Assembly (NCBI GenBank): GCA_010672925.1
Contig: JAAHFP010000004.1
Span: 62,001 to 126,000 of the forward strand
Reading direction: 5' to 3'
DNA from: Symploca sp. SIO1C2
GTDB taxonomy: Bacteria > Cyanobacteriota > Cyanobacteriia > Cyanobacteriales > Coleofasciculaceae
DNA: 64,000 nucleotides
The notes below the pieces were generated by a model, which did no database searches, had not been told where the DNA came from, and saw only the letters and a list, made by a program, of their open reading frames with translations. Below, one piece after another: positions 1 to 9,251 of the stretch (the first letter of the stretch is position 1; each line of letters starts with the position of its first letter). The position numbers and the translations under genes were made by a program.

Positions 1-1932
1 ATCTATATACAACATTTATTTTACTCTTCATTAACTCTTTTAGCCGCTTATCATCAAGTTGATATTGAACAGCAAAAAAAAATCTTGCAGAAAGTCAAGA
101 AATATCAAAATAAAATTTATTTTTTTAAAAAATTCTGCCCTAAAAATTCTGCCAATAAATATGCTTTAATAGAAGCAGAGAAAGCACGCATTCTAAGAAG
201 AAATTGGCAAGCACAGAATTTTTATGAAAAAGCGATTCAAGATGCAAAAAAATATGAATTTATCCATGAAGAAGCCTTAGCTTATGAACGAGCCTCTGAA
301 TTTTACTTTGCCCTCGGTAGACAAGAAATTGGTCAACTTTACCTGAGAAATGCCCATCATTGCTATACCCGTTGGGGAGCAAAAGCAAAAGTCCAACAGC
401 TAGAAGAAGAATATCCCCAGTATTTGGTGGGAGTAACCAATCAAGGCAAATTTAAAAATCTCAGTACAACAATATCTACTGCTGGTAATGATGGCACAAT
501 TCTCGACTTAAATACTGTGTTGAAAGCTTCTCAGGCAATTTCTGGTGAAATTAAACAGGAAAACCTCCTGCAAAACTTAATGAAAATTGTGATTGAAAAT
601 GCAGGGGCACAGAAAGGATTTTTGATTCTTAGTCGTCAAGGTAATTGGGTTATTGAAGCCCAAGGAACAGTCGATAGTAAGCAAGTTACTGTTTTGCAAT
701 CCATGCCAATAGAAACTGTAAACCCTGATAACTCAATCCCTATTTTACCGACTACGATTATCAATTATGTAGCTCGTACCCAAGAAAATCTTGTTCTCAA
801 TGATGCCGCACAGGAAGGACAATTTATTAATGACCCTTATATTATTGCCACACAAAGTAAATCAATCCTTTGTACCCCTTTACTCAATCAGGGTCAACTT
901 CGAGGAATTGTTTATCTAGAAAATGATTTAACCACAGATGCCTTTACCTCAGAACGAGTCGAATTATTAAATATCTTATCTACTCAAGCTGCTATCTCCA
1001 TTGAAAATGCTCGCCTATACGAACAGTTAGAAGACTACAGCCACACCCTAGAAATCAAAGTAGACGAACGAACCCAAGAACTACAAGAGAGAAATGCTAC
1101 CCTCGCAACGACCCTCGAAAAACTCAAAGCTACCCAAGCTCAAATTATTGCCCAAGAAAAATTGGCTTCCTTAGGAGCCTTGACAGCAGGTGTGGCTCAT
1201 GAAATCAAAAATCCCCTCAACTTCGTTAACAACTTTTCCGAACTTTCGGTGGAGCTAACTACAGAACTTATCGAAGAAATCAAAAATCAAAAAGACCGAT
1301 TAGACTCCGAAACTATCGAATATATTGAAGAGATATTACAAGACCTAGGACAAAACGTCGAAAAGATTAATCACCACGGTAAACGAGCTGACAATATAGT
1401 TAAAGGGATGCTCATGCACTCTAGGGCAACAACTGGAGAAAGAACATTAACCAATATCAACTCTTTGCTCGCTGAATATATTAATCTTGCCTACCACGGA
1501 ATGCGAGCTAAGGACTCCAGGTTTAATATTGCCATAGAAAGTGACTATGACAATTCCTTAGAGAAGCTGAATGTCATTCCCCAAGATCTTAGCCGAGTCT
1601 TTCTCAATGTCGCTCACAATGCTTGTTATGCAGCCTATGAAAAGAAAAAGGCAGTAGGAAAAGACTTTATACCTCAAATGAGGGTTAGCACAAAAAATTT
1701 AGGTAATCAGATAGAACTCCGTATCCGAGACAATGGCAATGGTATATCACCTGAAGTCCTCGACAAAATTTTCCACCCTTTCTTTACTACCAAACCACCT
1801 GGTCAGGGAACAGGATTGGGTTTATCAATTAGTCACGATATTATTGTACAGGGACATCAAGGTCAGTTCCAAGTAGAAACTGAAGTTGGTAGTTATACAG
1901 AGTTTATTATCACTCTACCAAAAGAAGTGTGA
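1..1932 (+). CDS. Sensor histidine kinase, C-terminal part (5' end outside window)
   Basis: The frame is open from the first base, so the gene starts upstream of the window. The first ~110 visible codons form a helical TPR-like region resembling the end of the ATPase/TPR part of giant cyanobacterial Ser/Thr kinase-AAA-GAF-histidine kinase proteins. A GAF domain follows (about bases 520-1020), then a coiled coil, then a HisKA domain with the H-box GVAHEIKNPLNFV (His codon at 1198-1200). The HATPase domain shows an N-box (NVAHNACYAA) and G-boxes (DNGNGIS, GQGTGLGLSIS). It should autophosphorylate on His and pass phosphate to a response regulator, plausibly the one 60 bp downstream. Its GAF lacks an obvious Cys-His bilin site. 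The N-terminal kinase/ATPase part is inferred from family architecture, not seen. Confidence 0.9.
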   Translation: MYIQHLFYSSLTLLAAYHQVDIEQQKKILQKVKKYQNKIYFFKKFCPKNSANKYALIEAEKARILRRNWQAQNFYEKAIQDAKKYEFIHEEALAYERASEFYFALGRQEIGQLYLRNAHHCYTRWGAKAKVQQLEEEYPQYLVGVTNQGKFKNLSTTISTAGNDGTILDLNTVLKASQAISGEIKQENLLQNLMKIVIENAGAQKGFLILSRQGNWVIEAQGTVDSKQVTVLQSMPIETVNPDNSIPILPTTIINYVARTQENLVLNDAAQEGQFINDPYIIATQSKSILCTPLLNQGQLRGIVYLENDLTTDAFTSERVELLNILSTQAAISIENARLYEQLEDYSHTLEIKVDERTQELQERNATLATTLEKLKATQAQIIAQEKLASLGALTAGVAHEIKNPLNFVNNFSELSVELTTELIEEIKNQKDRLDSETIEYIEEILQDLGQNVEKINHHGKRADNIVKGMLMHSRATTGERTLTNINSLLAEYINLAYHGMRAKDSRFNIAIESDYDNSLEKLNVIPQDLSRVFLNVAHNACYAAYEKKKAVGKDFIPQMRVSTKNLGNQIELRIRDNGNGISPEVLDKIFHPFFTTKPPGQGTGLGLSISHDIIVQGHQGQFQVETEVGSYTEFIITLPKEV

Positions 1933-1992
1933 ATTGAGTTCGGGAAACCGGGTAAAATTTAACAATAGCTGAATATTCAGGGGGGCTAAGAC

Positions 1993-2361
1993 ATGAGAAT
2001 AATGGTAGTTGATGATGAAGAAGATGTTCAGTTATTGTACAGACAAAAATTTCGTAAAGAGCTAAAAAAAGGCACAATTGAGATACATTTTGTTCTCTCA
2101 GGCAAGGAAGCACTAGAATACTTACAGGCTCAAGGATCAGATAACCTGCTTCTTATTCTTTCCGATATTAATATGCCAGGGATGAACGGGCTAGAATTGC
2201 TCAAAATCATCAAGGAAAGCTATGAACACATCAAAGTGTTTATGATCACTGCTTATGGGGATGACGAAAATTACCAATTGGCAATGGAATATGGAGCAGA
2301 TGACTATCTGCACAAACCAGTAGAATTCGGTATGCTCAAAGAAAAAATCTTTGATTGTTGA
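1993..2361 (+). CDS. Single-domain CheY-like response regulator
   Basis: A 122-residue receiver with no output domain. The acidic pair DDEED is near the N-terminus, the phosphoacceptor is Asp58 in LSDINMPGMNG, a Thr lies in MITAYG and the conserved Lys in LHKPVEF. A purine-rich GGGGGGCTAAG precedes the ATG. It lies 60 bp after the histidine kinase on the same strand, so the two probably form a two-component pair in one transcript. Stand-alone receivers of this kind act as phosphorelay intermediates or by protein-protein contact; the target is not visible here. Confidence 0.92.
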   Translation: MRIMVVDDEEDVQLLYRQKFRKELKKGTIEIHFVLSGKEALEYLQAQGSDNLLLILSDINMPGMNGLELLKIIKESYEHIKVFMITAYGDDENYQLAMEYGADDYLHKPVEFGMLKEKIFDC

Positions 2362-2385
2362 GTTTTGTTGTCACATTCTCACCAG

Positions 2386-2988
2386 TTAACGTAGAAAGCT
2401 ACTAATCAACCAGAAAATAACAAAGGTCATGACTGTAGCAAACTTTAATTGTTCAATACCACCAACATATGTCCCTAGAAAACTACCTAGTCCCACACCT
2501 ACCAGTAAACCTGCCAGGGTTAGTAGTACAGATCGACCAAATTTTTGCTCTTTGCGATTAAGAAAGTAAATATTGCAGCCAAAACCCAATGCTAAAGTTA
2601 ATGGCAGGATTGATTCTTGATTGTTAGGAACAATCAACAAGCTCAAGAGCAAAAAGATAACAGCAGGCCAGAGAATATCCCCAGTTGAGGGCGTGTCTAA
2701 GAATCCCTCAAGCCAAGCGGGAGAGCGAGATATTTGAGCTTGAGGAAAACTTGGCGGTGCTTGAGACAATCTCTCAGGAAAACGAATGCGCTCCGGAACC
2801 TTGATTTTTCCTTCTTGGCGCATTCTGAGGCGATCCATAATAATCGCATCATAGGCAGCCTCTACAGTCTCCACAAGTTGCTGATTGCCTTGATGCTGAT
2901 GCATTAGGCGTCCTTTCGCATCTTGGATTTCTTCAAAAGAAGCATCTTCAGTGACCCCAAGCTTTTCGTAGGGATTTTGATCACTCAT
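2386..2988 (-). CDS. CPP1-like J-domain-related membrane protein
   Basis: A 200-residue protein. The N-terminal ~70 residues (NPYEKLGVTEDASFEEIQ) resemble a J-domain but lack the HPD motif. They are followed by a Pro-rich linker and four hydrophobic segments in the C-terminal half. This is the layout of the cyanobacterial/plastid CPP1-like family, linked in plants to chaperoning of protochlorophyllide oxidoreductase; that role is family knowledge, not shown here. GGAGG sits six bases before the ATG and fixes the start. It is convergent with the upstream receiver gene (24 bp between stops). Confidence 0.85.
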   Translation of the reverse strand: MSDQNPYEKLGVTEDASFEEIQDAKGRLMHQHQGNQQLVETVEAAYDAIIMDRLRMRQEGKIKVPERIRFPERLSQAPPSFPQAQISRSPAWLEGFLDTPSTGDILWPAVIFLLLSLLIVPNNQESILPLTLALGFGCNIYFLNRKEQKFGRSVLLTLAGLLVGVGLGSFLGTYVGGIEQLKFATVMTFVIFWLISSFLR

Positions 2989-3237
2989 TCAAAACCTCCG
3001 AGACATCCCTTTTTGTCACGCCTAATAGCAGCGACTCTACATTTTGTTACTATCTTAGACATCAGTAAGGCTAAACTGAAACTCCCTCTGCCTGATCACA
3101 ACTTAAGCCAAAAGCCAAGTATTTGACCAAAGCCCCTACTACTAGTTTAGCCTGCTTTCAGCAACAAAGCGTGTAAATTGGTTGTTTGTTTTTTGTTTTT
3201 TGTTTTTTGACAAGCAACTAACAACTTGCTAAAGCAT

Positions 3238-3307
3238 GAGCTTCCCTCGGCTATGCTAACGTGCCGGGGGAAGCTCTGGGGAATTCCCCGTGCTGTCTTC
3301 CGGGGAA
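3238..3307. other. Cluster of three GC-rich inverted repeats, possibly a structured RNA or element end
   Basis: A 14-bp stem pairs GAGCTTCCCTCGGC (3238-3251) with GCCGGGGGAAGCTC (3263-3276), with one wobble. Next is a perfect 12-bp palindrome GGGGAATTCCCC (3278-3289). Its right half can alternatively pair as TTCCCCG with CGGGGAA ending at 3307. The two overlapping options suggest mutually exclusive folds. The region is much more GC-rich than its surroundings. I do not recognise it as a known RNA; it could also be the end of a transposable element. Confidence 0.45.
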
Positions 3308-3569
3308 TGAGAGAACCTAAGCTACTTGCTCAGGCTCGCTAGTCTCCAAGGTTCTTGGTTCTGCATTATTTCCTTCTCAAGCTCATGAATATCTGGTGTT
3401 TGGTGAAAAATCTAGAAGAGGCTCCGGAAGACTATTAATTTGCTTAGTAGGTCAATATATATACCTAAGTGAGGTGAGCTGCGCTTACCATAGTTAAGAA
3501 TGCACTCACTTTAAGTCCTTAACTGCTATACAGCATGTAGGTTTGGGGAAATTTGCTCAACTATCTGAC

Positions 3570-3605
3570 TTGGGTATGATGCCAACAGCTATTGGCATCC
3601 CCCAA
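3570..3605 (+). promoter_or_regulatory. Hairpin immediately upstream of the response regulator gene
   Basis: A perfect 8-bp stem GATGCCAA/TTGGCATC (3578-3599) is extended by an outer TTGGG/CCCAA pair (3570-3605). It ends 38 bases before the probable ATG at 3644. There is no T-run after it, so it is more likely a leader structure or operator than a terminator. Function is inferred from position only. Confidence 0.4.
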
Positions 3606-3643
3606 TTCTACTACGATAATTGTCTAAAAGGCTTAATACACCA

Positions 3644-4420
3644 ATGGTGCAAAAAATACTGCATCTTGATCGCAAATCAAGTTCTCCGTTGAAAGTTATG
3701 ACCATAGCCGCTGCTAAGATTCTTGTTGTGGATGACGATCCAGCAATCCGCAATTTAATTCTGCGCTTTTTAAGTCAGAAGAACTATGAAATGGAGTCTG
3801 CTCATGATGGCAAGACAGCTTTAGCAATTTTTGAGCAATTCAACCCGGATCTAGTAATTCTGGATGTAAATCTACCTGACGCAATTGGCTACAATCTGTG
3901 TCGGGAAATGCAGAGCCGTACTGATGTCTTCGTCCTCTTTCTCACTAGTCGAGGGGATCAGACTGACAAAGTTCGGGGATTTGAGCAAGGTGGTGACGAC
4001 TACCTTACCAAACCTTTCGATTTACAAGAACTAGAAAATCGAGTCGGGGCAATTTTGAAACGACGACGGATTGTTAATCCTACTGAGCCAAAGCGCCTGG
4101 TTTTTGATAATCTAGTCATAGATCCAGAGCGAAGGGAAGTAACTCTCCACGATGAGAATGTACCTCTAACAGCTCTAGAATTTGATCTACTACATTACCT
4201 AGCTTCCCATCCTGGGAGAGTACTGCGCCGAGCAGAATTAATCCAAGAAGTTTGGGAATATGACTATGTGGGAGACCAACGGGTGGTTGATGTCCATATA
4301 GGTCAAATTCGCAAGAAGATTGAAACTAATTCTAGTGAGCCATCCTTAATTCACACGGTTAGGGGTGTTGGTTACAAGTTTGAGTCTTCTAGTGATAGCA
4401 AGAACGGACAGCAACAATAA
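3644..4420 (+). CDS. OmpR/PhoB-family response regulator
   Basis: An N-terminal receiver (VVDDDPAIRN acidic residues, phosphoacceptor in VILDVNLPD, Lys in YLTKPFD) is joined to a C-terminal winged-helix DNA-binding domain (LTALEFDLLHYLASHPGRV, VVDVHIGQIRKKIE, HTVRGVGYKFE). It is a DNA-binding transcription regulator of the cyanobacterial OmpR class. The frame opens at a TTG at 3620. The ATG at 3644 or the one at 3698, just before the receiver, is more likely; AAGG lies ~12 bases before the first ATG. From 3644 it is 258 residues. No partner kinase is adjacent. I cannot assign it to RpaA, RpaB or another named regulator. Confidence 0.9.
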   Translation: MVQKILHLDRKSSSPLKVMTIAAAKILVVDDDPAIRNLILRFLSQKNYEMESAHDGKTALAIFEQFNPDLVILDVNLPDAIGYNLCREMQSRTDVFVLFLTSRGDQTDKVRGFEQGGDDYLTKPFDLQELENRVGAILKRRRIVNPTEPKRLVFDNLVIDPERREVTLHDENVPLTALEFDLLHYLASHPGRVLRRAELIQEVWEYDYVGDQRVVDVHIGQIRKKIETNSSEPSLIHTVRGVGYKFESSSDSKNGQQQ

Positions 4421-4451
4421 GTAAGTGACCTACTTTAAGTACTAGCTTGGT

Positions 4452-4485
4452 GTCAACTGGCTTTTTATTACAGTTGACAAATTTT
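4452..4485 (+). terminator. Probable intrinsic terminator of the regulator gene
   Basis: GTCAACTG (4452-4459) pairs with CAGTTGAC (4471-4478) around an 11-base loop and is followed by AAATTTTT. It lies 31 bases after the regulator stop codon. Confidence 0.6.
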
Positions 4486-4570
4486 TGTGCTTATTTTGCG
4501 TGTTTGGTCTGTATGCTAAGGAGCAGATTAAACAGGGTGCTCCTACTACCCAACTAGTGAAGTAAGAGAT

Positions 4571-4597
4571 TAAATCTAAAATCTAAAATCTAAAATC
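4571..4597. repeat. Heptamer short tandem repeat (TAAAATC)
   Basis: About four copies of a TAAATC/TAAAATC heptamer end five bases before the aminopeptidase ATG. The same heptamer in reverse complement lies just upstream of the gene ending at 62701 (63721-63757). These are typical cyanobacterial short tandemly repeated repetitive sequences. Confidence 0.8.
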
Positions 4598-4601
4598 GAC
4601 A

Positions 4602-7193
4602 ATGTCGCAATCGTATTTTGATACAGAAAAAAATAGTCACAAGTCTTTTGAGTTACCTGGAGCAAGACCCCACTACAACCCGGATCGTCCCGGACAAGTC
4701 AAGCATATTTTCCTGGATTTAGCTCTGGATATTCCTAACCGGAGTTTTCAAGGTACTTGTACTATTACCCTAGAACCAATACGCAATGACATCGATCACT
4801 TGTTGCTGGATGCTGTTAACCTAAATATTACCTCGGTAGAGGTTGATGGAACTCCCCAACCCTTCAACTACGACAGCCAACAACTACAGATTCAGTTGCG
4901 AACCCTTACTGAAGCAGGTAAAGAAATTAAAATTGCGATCGCTTATGGTGTAGAACAACCCCAAAGGGGTCTTTACTTTGTTGGACCACAGCAGCACTAT
5001 CCCGACAAACCTACTCAAGTCTGGACTCAGGGAGAAGATGAAGACTCTCGTTTCTGGTTTCCTTGTTTTGACTACCCAGGTCAGTTATCAACTTCAGAAA
5101 TTCGAGTTAAGATACCCAAGCCCCTACTAGCAATTTCTAATGGGGAACTGATTTCAACAACAGAAGAAGGGAATAACAAAACTTATCACTGGTTGCAGCA
5201 GCAGGTTCATCCAACTTACCTGATGACCCTAGCGGTAGGAGACTTTGCTGAAATTCAGAACCAGTGGCAAGATAAGCCAGTCACCTACTATGTAGAAAAA
5301 GGAAGGGAAGCAGACGCCCACCGCACAATGGGCAAAACCCCTCAAATGATGGAGTTTCTCAGTGAGAAGTTTGGTTATCCTTACCCTTATCCCAAATATG
5401 CCCAAGTCTGTGTTGATGACTTTATCTTCGGTGGGATGGAAAACACCTCCACCACCCTGCTAACCGACCGGTGCTTACTAGATGAACGAGCATCTATTGA
5501 TAACCAAAGCGCGGAAACCCTAGTAGTCCACGAACTCGCCCACCAGTGGTTTGGCGACTTAGTAGTTATCAAACATTGGTCTCATGCTTGGATTAAGGAG
5601 GGAATGGCTTCCTATTCAGAAGTATTTTGGACAGAACAGGAGTACGGCACAGATGATGCCGCTTACTACCTACTAAACGAAGCACGAAGCTATCTATCAG
5701 AAGACCGTTCCCGTTACCGCCGTCCGCTGGTGACCCATGTCTATAGGGAAGCCATGGAACTCTATGACAGACACCTTTACGAAAAAGGGGCTTGTGTTTA
5801 CCACATGATTAGGGCAGAATTGGGAGATGAGTTGTTCTGGCGGGCAATTCATACCTTCGTCCAGGATAATGCCCACAAGACAGTAGAAACTATCGACCTA
5901 TTAAGGGCAATTGAAAAAGCTACCGGTCGTAACTTGTTATTTTTGTTCGATCAGTATGTTTTCCGGGGTGGTCATCCTGACTATAAAGTAGCCTATGGCT
6001 GGGATGCTGACAGCCAATTGGCAAAAGTGACAGTTAGCCAAACTCAAGCAAAAGCAGGCAAAAAAAATAGTGAAGGCGAACTATTTGATCTAAAAATTCC
6101 CATTGCCTTTGGCTATATCCAGGAAGATAGCAATAGTCCTGAGTTCAAAACTCTCAGCGTCAGAGTCCACGAGCAAGAACAGAGTTTTTACTTCCCCTTA
6201 GAGAAAAAGCCTAACTTCATCAGCTTTGATACGGGGAATAACTACCTCAAAACCGTTTCTCTAGAGTACCCGACACCAGAACTGAAAGCACAGCTAAAAC
6301 ACGACCCTGACCCCATCTCCCGCATTTATGCAGCCCAGGCGTTGGCGAAGAAAGGAGGTTTAGAAGCAGTAAATGCCTTGGCTGAAGCCCTTAGCAGTGA
6401 TCCTTTTTGGGGTGTTAGAGCAGAAGTAGCCAAACAACTAGGCAAAGTGAAGCTTGATCAAACCACAACAGTTTTGATTACTGCTTTACAAGATAACAAT
6501 GCTCGTGTCCGTCGCTCCGTCGTGGAAGTTTTGGGCAAAATTAAAACCCCAGAAAGCTATGATGCCATTAAACAGCTAGTGGAGGTAGGTGACCCTAGCT
6601 ACTACGTGGAAGCTACTGCTGCCCGATCATTAGGAGGAATGGTCTCCGGCAATCTTCATGACTTAGAGCAGGAAGCTCTGGAGTTGCTGATGCAAGTCCT
6701 CCAAGAAAGGGCTGGTTGGAACGAAGTTGTCCGTGGCGGTGCGATTAGCGGCTTGAGCCAGATGAAGTCATCAGCCATCGCAGTGGATGTAATTTGGGAT
6801 TACACCGCAAATGGCATCCCCCGATCTCTAAGACTAACTGCGATTCGGGCATTGGGAGTGATTTCCACCGGTCAGACACCTAACAATACTGAGTGGATTC
6901 TGGAGCAATTAGAAGAACTTGCTGGGGAAAGCTTTTTCTATACTCAAGTAGCAGTGGTTTCTGCTTTAGGGCAAATGGAGACAGCCAAAGCCATTGGTAT
7001 TTTGCAATCGTTGGCTGAGCAAACTCCTGATGGACGAGTTCGTCGTCTAGCAGAAGAAACAGTGCACAAAGTGCAAAAGAACATTGGTTCTGATAAGGCA
7101 GTGAAACAATTGCGGGAAGAGCTAGACCAACTCAAGAAAGAAAATCAGGAACTCAAAAGCCGTATAGAAAACTTAGAAGCTAAGTCCAAGTAG
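4602..7193 (+). CDS. M1-family metallo-aminopeptidase with C-terminal HEAT repeats
   Basis: 863 residues. The substrate-anchoring GGMEN motif is at 277-281. The zinc site is His310-Glu311-x-x-His314 (HELAHQWFGD), with the third ligand Glu in WIKEGMASY, in the HExxH-x18-E arrangement of M1 enzymes. These release N-terminal amino acids from peptides. Residues ~1-200 form the beta-rich N-domain and ~440-545 another beta domain. From ~560 to ~830 there are HEAT-like repeats (DPISRIYAAQALAKKGG and similar), then a charged coiled-coil tail (~840-863). The HEAT/coiled-coil extension is typical of the cyanobacterial form. The ATG is preceded by a heptamer repeat, not a clear ribosome site. Confidence 0.95.
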   Translation: MSQSYFDTEKNSHKSFELPGARPHYNPDRPGQVKHIFLDLALDIPNRSFQGTCTITLEPIRNDIDHLLLDAVNLNITSVEVDGTPQPFNYDSQQLQIQLRTLTEAGKEIKIAIAYGVEQPQRGLYFVGPQQHYPDKPTQVWTQGEDEDSRFWFPCFDYPGQLSTSEIRVKIPKPLLAISNGELISTTEEGNNKTYHWLQQQVHPTYLMTLAVGDFAEIQNQWQDKPVTYYVEKGREADAHRTMGKTPQMMEFLSEKFGYPYPYPKYAQVCVDDFIFGGMENTSTTLLTDRCLLDERASIDNQSAETLVVHELAHQWFGDLVVIKHWSHAWIKEGMASYSEVFWTEQEYGTDDAAYYLLNEARSYLSEDRSRYRRPLVTHVYREAMELYDRHLYEKGACVYHMIRAELGDELFWRAIHTFVQDNAHKTVETIDLLRAIEKATGRNLLFLFDQYVFRGGHPDYKVAYGWDADSQLAKVTVSQTQAKAGKKNSEGELFDLKIPIAFGYIQEDSNSPEFKTLSVRVHEQEQSFYFPLEKKPNFISFDTGNNYLKTVSLEYPTPELKAQLKHDPDPISRIYAAQALAKKGGLEAVNALAEALSSDPFWGVRAEVAKQLGKVKLDQTTTVLITALQDNNARVRRSVVEVLGKIKTPESYDAIKQLVEVGDPSYYVEATAARSLGGMVSGNLHDLEQEALELLMQVLQERAGWNEVVRGGAISGLSQMKSSAIAVDVIWDYTANGIPRSLRLTAIRALGVISTGQTPNNTEWILEQLEELAGESFFYTQVAVVSALGQMETAKAIGILQSLAEQTPDGRVRRLAEETVHKVQKNIGSDKAVKQLREELDQLKKENQELKSRIENLEAKSK

Positions 7194-7222
7194 GTTTTGA
7201 TAAGTTCATTGCCGGGTTTGAA

Positions 7223-7256
7223 TAGGTGGTAGGTGGTAGGCAGTAGGTGGTAGGTA
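7223..7256. repeat. GTAGGTG-type tandem repeat
   Basis: Imperfect repeats of TAGGTGG/TAGGCAG units lie between the aminopeptidase and the ABC1 kinase gene. Similar GGTGTTAGG/GGTGGTAGG tracts recur at 14863, 23905, 31274, 49830 and 51420, usually just after a stop codon. Confidence 0.7.
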
Positions 7257-7382
7257 AGGTGAGGGAATTTTCCTCAGGAGGTGGAGGAAAACTGTAAAGT
7301 ATACTTTTATATATTATTATTAATAAATAAGATCAAAATAAAAATTAACAAAATCTCGCAACTTGAGAGGAAAATACTCAGC

Positions 7383-9092
7383 GTGAGTCAAAATCAATTT
7401 GTTTATCCTGATATTTATCCTGAGCAGCAGCTCAGAGAGCGACCTAGGCGCTACGACGTCAACAAGATTAAACAATATTACCGCCACCGACCTTGGCAGT
7501 CTATCTGGCGTGCCCTGAAAATTATTTTTTTCTTTGCGGGATTCATTTTCAGCCTCAAGTGGGACGAATGGCTTCAGCAGGCTGAGGAAAACAAATTAAA
7601 ACGTGCGGCACAATTGCGGGAGGTACTCACTCGCCTTGGCCCCACTTTTATCAAGGTAGGACAAGCACTATCAACCCGTCCTGACCTAATTCGGCAGGAT
7701 TTTTTGGCCGAGTTAATTAAATTACAAGACCAACTTCCTCCTTTTGATAATGCGATCGCGTTCTCGATCATTGAAAAAGAGCTGGGAAGACCTATAGAAG
7801 AATTATACAGCCAAATTTCTCCCCATCCCGTCGCTGCTGCTAGCCTTGGTCAAGTTTATCGAGCAATTCTCCACACCGGCGAAGAGGTTGCGGTGAAGGT
7901 ACAACGCCCTAACTTGCTACCAGTGCTAACCCTGGATCTATACTTAATGCGTTGGGCTGCTACCTGGCTTTCTCCTTGGCTACCTCTGAATCTAGGACAT
8001 GACCTAACTCTAATTGTTGATGAATTCGGCACGAAGTTATTCGAGGAAGTTGACTACATTAACGAGGGACGTAACGCCGAAAAATTTGCCAGTAACTTTA
8101 GTGATGACCCCACAGTAAAAGTACCATTGATTTACTGGCGCTACAGTACTATCCACGTCTTAACTTTAGAATGGATTAATGGGTTTAAACTGACAGATAC
8201 CGCTAAAATTCGCGCTGCGGGACTAGAAGTTGATGATTTAATTAAGATTGGCGTTGTTTCCGGTTTGCGTCAGCTGTTGGAGCATGGTTTTTTCCACGCA
8301 GATCCTCATCCTGGTAATTTGTTTGCCCTACCAGATGGACGCATGGCTTATATTGACTTTGGTATGATGGATCAGCTGGAAGAGCATACCAAGGAAACGA
8401 TCGCTAGCTCGGTAGTCTACCTGATCAATCAAGATTACCAGACTCTAGCAACTAGCTTTATCAAACTGGGTTTTTTGAGTGCTCAAACAGATATTCAGCC
8501 AATTATTCCTGCTCTAGAAGCAGTACTAGGAAAAGCAATTGGTGAAAGTGTTGGTGACTTCAACTTCAGGACAATTACCGATAAATTCTCAGAGTTGATG
8601 TATGACTATCCCTTCCGTGTACCAGCAAAATTTGCCCTGATTATCCGTTCCTTAGTAACTCAGGAAGGCTTGGCACTCAGCTTAAATCCTAATTTCAAAA
8701 TCGTCGAAGTCTCTTACCCCTATGTAGCAAAGCGTCTCCTCAATGGTGAATCTCCAGAGATGCGACGGCGTCTGTTAGAAGTCTTGTTCAAAGATTGTAA
8801 ATTCCAATGGCAGCGGTTAGAGAATATGATAGCGATTGCTCGCTCAGACAAGCAATTTGATTTACTACCCACAGCCCAGCTAGGCTTACAGTATCTACTA
8901 TCTGATGAAGGCGGACTCTTGCGACGTCAGTTGGTTTTGGCTGTAACTGAAGATAACAGACTTCATACCGAAGAAGTCCAACGTTTGTGGGAATTAGTCA
9001 AAGATGACTTACAGCCAGGGCGTTTATTTAATGTAGCCTTGAGTGCTTTGAGTGAAATATCCACAGAGAGGGCTGTAGCAATGTTGAAGTAA
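7383..9092 (+). CDS. ABC1/UbiB (AarF) family atypical protein kinase
   Basis: Shows the ABC1 hallmarks: KxGQ-type motif (IKVGQALSTRPDL), Ala-rich nucleotide loop (AAASLGQVYRA), catalytic FFHADPHPGNLF and metal-binding IDFG. The family (UbiB/Coq8/ABC1K) supports prenylquinone metabolism in membranes, probably as an ATPase or kinase-like factor. Hydrophobic segments lie near residues 25-42 and in the middle. The frame extends back to a GTG at 7281, but that ~34-residue extension is low-complexity and Lys/Ile-rich. The GTG at 7383 (MSQNQFVYPDIYPE), preceded by GAGAGGAAAA, gives 569 residues and matches the usual family start better. Confidence 0.9.
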   Translation: MSQNQFVYPDIYPEQQLRERPRRYDVNKIKQYYRHRPWQSIWRALKIIFFFAGFIFSLKWDEWLQQAEENKLKRAAQLREVLTRLGPTFIKVGQALSTRPDLIRQDFLAELIKLQDQLPPFDNAIAFSIIEKELGRPIEELYSQISPHPVAAASLGQVYRAILHTGEEVAVKVQRPNLLPVLTLDLYLMRWAATWLSPWLPLNLGHDLTLIVDEFGTKLFEEVDYINEGRNAEKFASNFSDDPTVKVPLIYWRYSTIHVLTLEWINGFKLTDTAKIRAAGLEVDDLIKIGVVSGLRQLLEHGFFHADPHPGNLFALPDGRMAYIDFGMMDQLEEHTKETIASSVVYLINQDYQTLATSFIKLGFLSAQTDIQPIIPALEAVLGKAIGESVGDFNFRTITDKFSELMYDYPFRVPAKFALIIRSLVTQEGLALSLNPNFKIVEVSYPYVAKRLLNGESPEMRRRLLEVLFKDCKFQWQRLENMIAIARSDKQFDLLPTAQLGLQYLLSDEGGLLRRQLVLAVTEDNRLHTEEVQRLWELVKDDLQPGRLFNVALSALSEISTERAVAMLK

Positions 9093-9251
9093 CCACAAGA
9101 AGGCAGGAGACAGAAGGCTCCGAGGCTCCGAGGAAAGAAAGCTTGTGTAATATTTTAACCTTGTTTGCACGCTTTAGGTTATTTCCGCCGCGCTGCACTA
9201 CAACAAACAACAAACGACAAACAACAAACAACCATTTTTTAGGAGTGCTTC

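Larger units (their letters stand above)
2989..3643. other. Gene-free region with several strong hairpins
   Basis: No convincing gene is seen in this ~650 bp. It contains a TTTTTTG-type heptamer run (about 3180-3209), a cluster of GC-rich inverted repeats at 3238-3307 and a hairpin just before the downstream regulator gene. Short open frames here have no recognisable features. Part of it is probably the leader of the regulator gene. Confidence 0.5.
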
